A stretch of DNA of 21,620 nt from the NCBI GenBank assembly GCA_026770585.1, contig MU646325.1, positions 594,407 to 616,026 of the forward strand. Direction: 5' to 3'. Origin of the DNA: Baffinella frigidus (Eukaryota > Cryptophyceae > Cryptomonadales > Baffinellaceae). The translations under genes and the position numbers were made by a program. A model generated the notes under the pieces. It searched no databases. It saw only the letters and a list, made by a program, of their open reading frames with translations, and was not told where the DNA came from. Numbering within the stretch: position 1 is the first letter of the stretch; the number at the start of each line of letters is the position of its first letter. Below, one piece after another: positions 9,301-15,700 of the stretch.

Positions 9301-11950
9301 CTAAGTCATAGACCCTAAACCCTAAACCCCTGAACCCTAAACCATGAAACCCTGAACACTGATCCCTAAACCGTAAATCATAAGCCCTATACCCTAAAAC
9401 CTCAACCCCAAACCCTAAACCCTAAACCTTAAAACCTAAAACCTAAATTCTAAACCGTGACCCTAAACCCTAACCACTGGACACATAACACTGAACACTC
9501 CAACACTGAATCCTCACCCCTCAACACTGAACCCCCCCCCCCCTCGCGCAGGCCGATGCATCGCTCAGACCAGAGAGACGAGCGGTTCATGCTGCCCTTC
9601 CCCGCCGACCACATGATGCGCCTCCAGGGGGGGATGTTCTCCTACGCTTCGACCCGGAAACCTGTCCCCGACGCCGATGAACCTGCCTCAGGCACGCTTG
9701 GATTTACGGTTCAGGGGTTCGGGTTTGAGGGGTAAGGGTGTAGACGCACCCAGGCCGTGACCCGACGAGCTGCCCCCCGCAGGCACGCTATGGTTGAAGG
9801 TGTACGGTTCAGAGGTTTGGGGTTTAGGGGTTTACGGTTTACGGTTTAGGGTGTATGGCAGGGGAGGGGGGGTCTCATACGCCGCGACACGGAAACCTGT
9901 CCCCGACGCCGACGAACCTGCCCCAGGAACGCCCCACTTAGCAGGCATTGATCGAGGTCTTCACGGATACAGTCCATCTAAAAAAAAAGTACAAGAATCG
10001 TATCCATTGCTATGAATTGCAACCAGATTTCCCCCCGGAAATCTGAGGGGAAAGGAACTCGGGCGCTGCTAAGTGGACGGGTTGGAGTTTATGGTCGAGG
10101 ATTTAGGGGTTGGTTGCGTGAAAGCTTGAGGGGTTTATTGGGTGCGCAGAGATTCTTTCCTACACCTCGACGGATACCTGTCCTGGATGCTGACCAGCCC
10201 TCAGGCACGCTAGGGTTTGGGGTTTAAGGGTTTAGGGTGTAGGGTCTAGGCCCACGCTGGACGTGACCCGACGAGCCTACCCCCTCAGGCACGGTAGCGT
10301 TTCGGGTTCAGAGGTTTGAGGTTTAGGGTTTACGGTTGAGGGTGTGGGGATTAAGAACCTGGTGCCTTCCTCCCAGTCGAGCTGAGTTGCGGCTGCCCCG
10401 GAAGAAAATCTTCCAACCCTAAACCCCACCCCAACCCCCTAAACCCTAAACCCCACCCCAACCCCCTAAACCCCCTCAACCCCACCCCAAGCCCCTGGGG
10501 TGGGACCTAAATTCCACCCCAAGCCCCTAAACCCCACCCCAAGCCCCTCAACCCTAAACCCTGAACCGCTGCAGGTGCGGGTGCACCGGTGGAAGCAGCG
10601 GAGGAAGAGAAGGTTGCAGAACCGGAAGCGGCGACGGAGCCTGCTGCAAAGCGCGCGCGGTTAGATGAGCCCGGGGGTGGGGAGAAGGCGGGCGGACCTG
10701 CGGGCGCTNNNNNNNNNNNNNNNNNNNNNNNNNNNNNNNNNNNNNNNNNNNNNNNNNNNNNNNNNNNNNNNNNNNNNNNNNNNGGGGGCGGCAGGGGGGT
10801 TGGGGTGGGGGGATGGGAGTGGGAGCAGCGAGTCGGAAGCGGAGGTGCGTTTGGGTTATGGGAGGGGACTTAAGTGTTGGTCATCCTGGAATCACGCCAC
10901 ACGTCTAGCTCTTTGCGCCATTCCTGGGCGCAGTAATGTTTTATCTGTACCACGCAACTCTTTTATCACGAAACGTTGTGTTTGAACTTCGGACTTGTGA
11001 CCTGGCGTGGTCCCCCGAACCCTCCAGGGAGACTTCGAGATGGACCTCAACACCTCCGGGCCGGGCGAGGGGGCTGACTATCTCATAATTTGACTTGGCG
11101 TTAGAGCCGTTTCGTACGTGTATGACTTAAAACATCGGGATTGGTACTGTACAGGAAATTATGTAGATCTACCCGCCGCGAGCCCCCTGTCGCCGTAGCT
11201 TATCGCCGTATCCCGTCGCCGGTACCTTCTGGGAAGTTGACGAGACAGCTTTTGCCATTTGTCAACCCACGCCCTACGGAATGAATGATGTTAGGTGACG
11301 CAATGAAACCCTGCAGGGTGACTTCGAAATGGACCTCAACACTTCCGGGCCGCGCGAGGGGGCTGACGAGGACGAGGGGGTGGGGAGCGGAGAGGGCGAC
11401 GCCCCTCCGTCCGCACGCCCGGCGTGGGGTGATGCCGAGGGCGGAGGAGAAGGCGGGAGTGCGGGCGCGGAGGGTGGTGGGGGAGAGGGGGCGGCGGCGG
11501 CGGCGAAGGGGGGTGAGGGAGGGGAGGGCGGGGGGGAGGCGCAGGAGGGTGATGTGGCGGCGGCGAAGGAGGATGCATCGTCTTCGGACAGCGGGGACGG
11601 AGACGAAGGTGAGGGGGGGGGGGTCCGCGCGTTGTTTGACAATGTGTTCACACCGGGACTGAACACCATGGTGCCTGGGCCTCAAGGCGTGAGGTTGCTT
11701 TTCTTCTGAGCGAGGTGCGGGTGCACCTTTCTTGACAATGTGTGGTCACACTCGTTGCTGCTTCGAGCCTGGAAGACCGTGCTTGGCCTCCTGGCCTCTG
11801 ATTCCTGAACCCTAAATTATTTTTGAACCCTTGATGTTTTCTGATTCCTGAACCCTAAATATGTTGTGAACCCGAGATGTTTTCTGAACGCTCGATTCTG
11901 ATGCCGCGGCAGATTTCGACGAGCACTGGGAAATGGACCTGAACCGCTAG
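6160..11950 (+). CDS. MED4: Mediator complex subunit 4
   Basis: MED4 is a middle-module subunit of Mediator, which links transcription factors to RNA polymerase II in the nucleus. Nine exons: 6160-6318, 6544-6588, 7467-7535, 8228-8291, 9183-9279, 9552-about 9697, 10575-10844, 11317-11608, 11913-11950. An N-terminal helix (MAKELEVLEGLTKTLL) corresponds to the family's LEDLEVLSREL. A coiled-coil stretch follows, then the MED4 signature VETEEVVAYANHCSFTT (family: SxEEIIxYAHxIS) and PFPADHMMRLQGGM (family: PYPTDLEMRxGLLG). The C-terminal third is Gly/Glu-rich and ends in an acidic Ser/Asp tail, as in animal MED4. Helix-to-signature spacing is close to that of known MED4. The exon 6/7 junction and the exon 1 donor are unresolved, and exon 7 contains an assembly gap. 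Confidence 0.83.
6544..6588 (+). CDS. MED4: MED4 exon 2
   Basis: CAG|GCGGCG acceptor and CAGCAC|GTTCAA donor, 45 nt, phase 0/0, encoding AAHEEVKKHQARQQH (coiled coil). Its VKKHQARQQH resembles VLKQHQATQAH read through past the exon 1 donor, so one of the two is probably an exon-edge duplicate. Confidence 0.55.
6600..6970 (+). repeat. CCCTAAA-type repeat tract in MED4 intron 2
   Basis: About 370 bp of degenerate ccctaaaccctaaa, ccctacaccc and accataaaccata units, in the coding-strand C-rich orientation. No gene. Confidence 0.85.
7139..7168 (+). repeat. echo of MED4 exon 3 start
   Basis: CAG|GTGCAGGACAAGATTGGAGA re-encodes VQDKIGEVVA, against VEDKIGEVIA in exon 3 some 330 nt downstream. The copy ends abruptly where the TIR element at 7169 begins. 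Confidence 0.78.
7169..7305. mobile_element. CCTAGCTCTG-family TIR element, copy 2
   Basis: GAATCCTAGCTCTGTCCCAC... mirrored by ...GTGGAACAGAGCTAGGATTC, with inner arms GGGCTCCCCATA / TATGGGGAGCC. Inserted directly against the exon 3 echo in MED4 intron 2. Confidence 0.82.
7467..7535 (+). CDS. MED4: MED4 exon 3
   Basis: GGCAG|GTTGAG acceptor and CTCCAG|GTGCCT donor, 69 nt, phase 0/0. It encodes VEDKIGEVIAVEGLIDHLIG with heptad-like spacing of hydrophobic residues. This matches the MED4 coiled coil in position rather than in exact sequence. Confidence 0.75.
7536..7665 (+). repeat. GTCAACTTACCA direct repeats
   Basis: Six or so copies of (C/A)GTCAACTTACCA(C/A)(A/G) in tandem or near-tandem immediately after the exon 3 donor. 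Minisatellite in intron 3. Confidence 0.7.
7762..7931. mobile_element. 170-bp TIR element in MED4 intron 3
   Basis: AGAAAAGCTTTCAGCCCTGG at the left is mirrored by CCAAGACTGGAAGCTTTTCT at the right, with inner GGGACC/GGTCCC continuing the arms. AT-rich interior, no ORF. Confidence 0.75.
8105..8220 (+). repeat. CT / CTAT microsatellite
   Basis: (TC)n with an internal (CTAT)n block, directly before the exon 4 acceptor, so it also serves as an extended polypyrimidine tract. Confidence 0.9.
8228..8291 (+). CDS. MED4: MED4 exon 4
   Basis: TCGGCAG|GGG acceptor, CGCG|GTATTC donor, 64 nt, phase 0 in and 1 out. It encodes GIEHELSFLIHRSNAGMEET, the last part of the coiled coil. Its phase-1 end matches exon 5. 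Confidence 0.75.
8318..8531. mobile_element. TIR element with nested hairpin in MED4 intron 4
   Basis: Outer arms CCACTCGAGGCTAGATATGG and CCATTTCTAGCCTCGAGTGG. Nested inside is a perfect hairpin at about 8417-8462 (GGTCACGTTGCTGGGGG, then its complement). The flanking TGTAGTAATTTTCACA reappears in inverted form at 21284-21302. Confidence 0.78.
8534..8660. mobile_element. CCTAGCTCTG-family TIR element, copy 3
   Basis: CCTAGCTCAGCCTGAG at the left, CTGAGGCAGAGCTAG at the right, with GGTCTC/GGAGACC inside. It abuts the previous element. Confidence 0.7.
8876..9182 (+). repeat. tandem units of intron tail plus exon 5 start
   Basis: GATTTATTTTGTGGTCACGTG recurs about five times. The block GTGACGCTC...AGTAAT...CGTGGCGGCAG followed by exon-start sequence occurs twice, about 230 bp apart. 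The first copy at 8952-9004 re-encodes RPPVETEEVVAYANHCS. Over 53 nt it differs from exon 5 at four positions, all third codon positions. Confidence 0.8.
9183..9279 (+). CDS. MED4: MED4 exon 5 (signature)
   Basis: GGCGGCAG|GG acceptor and AACAA|GTAACG donor, 97 nt, phase 1 in and 2 out. VETEEVVAYANHCSFTT followed by IRWFTPDNK is the strongest MED4 match in the gene. Confidence 0.82.
9290..9530 (+). repeat. CCCTAAA-type repeats in MED4 intron 5
   Basis: accctaaaccctaaacccct array grading into aacactgaac units and a C-tract just before the exon 6 acceptor. Confidence 0.85.
9552..9697 (+). CDS. MED4: MED4 exon 6 (3' end uncertain)
   Basis: CGCGCAG|GCCG acceptor, phase 2, continuing exon 5. It encodes PMHRSDQRDERF, then LPFPADHMMRLQGGM, matching the MED4 PYPTDLEMRxGLLG block, then RKPVPDADEPASGT. 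The frame stays open to a TAA at 9733-9735. No GT in the open frame gives the phase 1 that exon 7 needs, so the end is set where the echoed segment stops. Confidence 0.7.
9700..10345 (+). repeat. MED4 intron 6: four exon-end echoes separated by TTTAGGG-like tracts
   Basis: Degenerate copies of the exon 6 end (DADEPASGT) occur at about 9763-9793 (DELPPAGTL), 9862-9930 (SYAATRKPVPDADEPAPGT), 10163-10212 (VLDADQPSGTL, frameshifted) and 10262-10300 (DEPTPSGT). The 9862-9930 copy differs from the exon at seven positions, five of them third codon positions. Three of the four run into a G-rich TTTAGGG-like tract. Confidence 0.75.
10400..10570 (+). repeat. CCCTAAACCCCACCCCA repeats
   Basis: Tandem ccctaaaccccaccccaacc/agcc units fill the last 170 bp before the exon 7 acceptor CTGCAG. 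Confidence 0.85.
10575..10844 (+). CDS. MED4: MED4 exon 7 (contains assembly gap)
   Basis: CTGCAG|GT acceptor, phase 1. It encodes an Ala/Glu-rich linker with a KRARL basic patch (possible nuclear localisation signal). After the gap, GSSESEAE ends at the good donor GAG|GTGCGT, phase 0, fitting exon 8. With exactly 75 N the two halves are not in the same frame, so the gap length is probably only an estimate or a G-run is miscounted. Confidence 0.6.
10709..10783. other. assembly gap of 75 N
   Basis: Run of N inside a GC- and G-rich coding segment. Confidence 0.99.
11028..11078 (+). repeat. echo of MED4 exon 8 start
   Basis: CTCCAG|GGAGACTTCGAGATGG re-encodes GDFEMDLNTSGPGEGAD. It differs from exon 8 (289 nt downstream) at four of 51 positions, three of them third positions, then breaks off into AT-rich intron. 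Confidence 0.82.
11317..11608 (+). CDS. MED4: MED4 exon 8 (acidic region)
   Basis: CTGCAG|GGT acceptor and GAAG|GTGAGG consensus donor, 292 nt, phase 0 in and 1 out. GDFEMDLNTSGP is followed by a long Gly/Glu/Ala low-complexity stretch and EDASSSDSGDGDE. The Ser/Asp end resembles the acidic tail of MED4. The open frame runs on to a TGA at 11707-11709, so intron retention would give an alternative C terminus. Confidence 0.7.
11913..11950 (+). CDS. MED4: MED4 exon 9 (stop codon)
   Basis: GCGGCAG acceptor, 38 nt, phase 1. It encodes (D)FDEHWEMDLNR and then TAG. The peptide resembles the start of exon 8 (GDFEMDLN), hinting that it too came from an edge duplication. Confidence 0.6.
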
Positions 11951-12688
11951 CATCTCTTCATCTCCCAGCTCTGCCGCGTCCAAGGGTGGCCAGCCGGGCG
12001 GTGCACGCATCATACGCATCCCGTAAGTGGCCATGGCTTCATATTTGACCCCAGGGAGGTTGTAAGCCCCTACCTAGAGCCCTACGTAGCAGCTTACGAG
12101 GCTACTGGCTGCTGAAGGGGTATACACGTGTAGGTCTACACCGTCTCCTACGGCGTGGTGGACGTGCTTACTCTCGAGTACAGACACGGCTCCTTACCCA
12201 GATCGGCCGGGCATGTACCATCGGCGGGGCGTGCTCTCCAGGCGTTGTCAGTACAGGGGTACCTCGCTCATAAGAAACCGCCCCCCCCTTTAGGACCACC
12301 ATAGGGCCCTAGGCATAGTCCTACTGTAGGGTCCTAGGGGAAGGCGGTTTCTTATGAGCGAGGTACCCCTGTACATGTAGCAGGCGTTGCAACAGAAGGC
12401 GCTCGGGGTGCTGTTCGTACACGCTGCATGTACGACCGGGTTTGTCTCGCTGCGAGACCAAGCTCGTTGAGGGCAGTTTGCACACTTCCGAGGCTTTGAT
12501 GTACTGAGGTTTATCTAATGAAGACCATCGTGATCTGGGCCTACCTCGCTCACAAGACCCCCCTCCTGTTAGGACCACCAGGACCACCGTAGGGGCCCAA
12601 ACGTCTTCTAGCTTACCTAGATCTGTTACCTACGTCCCGACGTCTCGCCCCACTGCAACCCTCCTCCAATTCCAATGGCTCCAATGAA
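11951..12688. other. convergent intergenic region
   Basis: The 738 bp between the MED4 and cyclophilin stop codons. Besides the palindromic element at 12251-12374 it holds short GTAGG/CCTAC-rich inverted repeats. I found no supported gene. The 88-codon minus frame at 12321-12587 overlaps the palindrome and has no family features. No clear AATAAA signal. Confidence 0.5.
12251..12374. mobile_element. 124-bp element with perfect 32-bp inverted repeats
   Basis: GTACAGGGGTACCTCGCTCA... and its exact complement ...TGAGCGAGGTACCCCTGTAC. The interior is also palindromic (CCCTAGG-like). Single-ended relatives occur at 12541 (CTACCTCGCTCACAAGA) and 13061 (TTACCTCGCGCATAAGAAAC). Confidence 0.82.
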
Positions 12689-12772
12689 TCAGAGGACGCC
12701 AGCGCGCTGGACGATGACCCGCTGTAGCGGCTTGTTGGCCCCACAAAACGAGTTCTTCGACCCGTAGTAGCA
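12689..12772 (-). CDS. cyclophilin exon 11 (stop codon)
   Basis: Acceptor CCGCAG at 12773-12778; 84 nt, phase 0; ends QRAGVL and TGA. NKPLQRVIVQRAGVL is the last strand of the cyclophilin barrel (family: KPLKxVxIxxCGxL). Confidence 0.8.
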   Translation of the reverse strand, partial: CYYGSKNSFCGANKPLQRVIVQRAGVL

Positions 12773-15700
12773 CTGCGGGGGGGGCGGGGAGGGGGGGGGG
12801 TAAGTGGACGTTTTTTGCGTGAGGGGTTCGGCTGAAGGGGTTTCAGAGGTCGACGGTTGTTTTAGAGAACTTTTGTGGGTGTATCCCTTAAGTGACCAAC
12901 GGGCGAATAATCGCCCGTGGAAGCCCTAGACAGGTTCTAGGGCCCTACGGCAGGGCGTATGAGCCTACTGGTCACTGAAGAGATAGGTCGGCGGCCTAGC
13001 TAAAAAAAACGTCCACTTAAACAAGGCCCCGCAAAACGCGTTCTTCAAGCCGTAGTACAGGGTTACCTCGCGCATAAGAAACCTAGTCCGTGGAGAGGCA
13101 CAGAGGGTTTCAGGCGTACTGCGGCCAAAGTCAAGGTGGCGTCGTGCTCTCCCCCCCACATCCGATCGCTTCTCGACGCTTCCAGAACATTCTGGTCGCT
13201 TCCAGTCTCTTCTAGAAGAATCTTCGTTAGTCCGTGACAAGACACGGATGGAATTTGGGTGTACCGCGGCCAACGTCGAGGTGGCGTCATCCTCTTCTCC
13301 CCCATTTAGTCGCTTCTAGACGCTTCTAGAACATTCTAGTCGATGCCAGTCTCTTCTAGAAGCATCTTCTTGGTCTTCTAGAAGCATCTTCTTTGGTTCT
13401 AGAAGCATCTTCGGTGGTGGCAAAGCCCTCAGGGCTAAAAGGTGTACCGCGGCCAACGTCGAAGTGGCGTCGTCCTCTCCTCCCCCCATCCCTCCGGCGA
13501 ACTGCTTCACCTGCTCCGCCGCGCCGCGTTAAGTAAAAAAAAAAAAGTTTACTGAGTTGAGAGTTGAGAGCTGAGAGCTCAAAAATTTCTTCGTAAATGT
13601 GAGACCTTTGTGACTAAGGATGGACGCCCTAATCCCGGCGTCAACCTAACAACGGCCTTCCGTAGTTTGCTGCTGTATACACTACGATAGGGTGGTACCG
13701 GATGCCGTAATTAGGCACGGAGCGGTGCGTAAGTGTGAGACGTTTATGACTACCTACACGGCCGACATGTATGCACCCGCACCGAAGCTGTGTCTGGGCA
13801 GGGACGAGAGCGGTCGCGTGGTTGCTCACTCAGCGTGGGATGGGTGCAATCCGGATACACCCGTGTTTTCTCTCGGCGTGGGGGGATTCAGGGTGTGGGG
13901 TTCAGGGTGTGGGGTTTAGGGTTTGGAGTTTAGGGTTTGGGGGTTTGAGTTTTTGGGTTTGGGGTTTAGGGTTTGGGGTTTGAGGGTTGGGGTTTGAGGG
14001 TTGGGGTTTGGGGCTTTGGGTTGGGGGATTTGTGGTTTCGGGTGTTGAGGGATTGGGACCGGAGTGTTGTTGAGCTTCGCGAGAATGTCACCCCCCTCAA
14101 GCACCTGCCGGTTGAAAAAGGGTTTGGGGTTTTAGGGTTTAGAGTTCAGGGTTTAGGGTTTGGGGCTTGAGGTTTAGGGGGAATCACGGGTCACACGGGT
14201 CAGATAACTCCTCACTTGCAGGGAGCGTTTAGGTTTTCACTGGCCGGTGTTCACACGATACATGTAGAACCAAATCAGGAAAATGTTTGACTTGGGAGGG
14301 CCGGTGAAACTTTAGCTCTGCCTCACTCGGGTTGACCGACTTTTCTCAAGTTAACACGGTAGGTCCGCGGTACAAATCCGTTAACTTTGGCGCGGGAAAG
14401 AGCCCGGGCTCACCAAATCGGTGAGCCCAAATAGACTTTAGACAGAGATAGGTCTCATCACCTGGCCAAATACGACATTGGTCTTGTCGATGTTGCTGTT
14501 GGCAGCAGGTGCGATCGATAACTCGAACTGCCGAACCCTAGCCCTGCCTGAGTGAAACTGGGCTCGCCATAAAACACATTTAGAGCAGAAACTCCAGTAT
14601 AAAACGGCGACTAAAAGAGGTTTATGGCGAGCCCAGATTTCCTCAGGCACAGGTAGGCGTTGAAGAGCAACCTGGCCAAAGACGACGTTGGTCTTGTCGA
14701 GGTTGCTGTTGGCCGCAGGTGCGATCGAGAACTCAAACTGCCCCCCCCCCTTCCGTGCCGATACCATCCCGGGCCTGGATTTGGGTTTCAGGTTCACGAA
14801 ATCGAGTCCAGAGTTTAGGGCTAAAACTGCCCCCAACCCCTTCGTTGTTGACGCCACACCAGGCCTGGTATTTGGGTTTGGGGGTTGGGGGTTGGGGTTT
14901 GGGGGTTGGGGGTTGGGGGTTGGGGGTTGGGGGTTGGGGGTTGGGGTTTGGGGTTTGGGGTTTGGGGTTTGTGGTTTGTGGTTTGTGGTTTGGGTTGTTG
15001 GGTTTGGGGTTTGGGGTTTGGGGTTCAGGGTTTAGGGTTCAGGGTTCAGGATTTAGCGCCCCCCCCCCTCCCGGTCACACGACCTAGTACGGGGGACAGG
15101 TGCGCGATCAGAGGTCCGAGGGTCCCTGGCAGGCCTCAGCCTGGAGTGAAACAGCTCGCTGAATAAAATGTTGGATCACTCATTTCCAGGCTTCAAATTA
15201 ATAAAGAAGAAAGACAAGAAGCTCCCTAAATTTGAAGCGAGTTTTCCGACGTGTGACGGGGTGAGAGGGAGTACCGATCATGTGTGAGGGCGTTGGCGTC
15301 TGCGCTTTCTGGTGCCTGGAAATCGTTCAAGTGATTCAGTGGATACACTCGAAAGGTGCGGCAATCGAAAGTTGCGGCATTCGAAAGTTGCGGCAATGGT
15401 GGGGGGGTGACAAAACCTTCCAAACGAGTATCCAGATGAATACGATTCAGGGGATTTCCGATCTCAAGGCTCTCAATGAAGTCTAGGCAGACGAATGTCT
15501 CATTTCTACCCTTTATAAACCAAAATTGTAATTATTATGAATACTCGGCGGGATTAAATACCTTCCGGAGGAGGAATTTGCCTTTCAGGCGCCCGAAATC
15601 GACCCGCTTGTCCTTGATGATCCTCCAAACCTGTTCGCAAAAAGTGGGGTTAGAGTTCATCACAGAGCTTCGCATTCCAGTTCAATCAAGGTTAAGGGTT

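Noticed and set aside
11200-11685. Long minus-strand ORFs rich in Pro, Arg and Ser opposite MED4 exon 8
   Set aside because: They are mirror frames of a Gly/Glu low-complexity plus-strand exon that has good splice sites and family context.
12321-12587. 88-codon minus-strand ORF between MED4 and the cyclophilin
   Set aside because: It overlaps the palindromic element, lies downstream of the cyclophilin stop and has no family motif.
13579-13628. Alternative last exon of the cyclophilin (GRPSLVTKVSHLR and stop)
   Set aside because: It looked like the final strand, but exons 10 and 11 (13448-13510, 12689-12772) fit the family far better and keep the phase.
14688-15166. Gly/Leu/Val-repeat ORFs (GWGLGVGGWG)
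   Set aside because: They are translations of TTTGGGG/TTGGGG arrays in cyclophilin intron 7.
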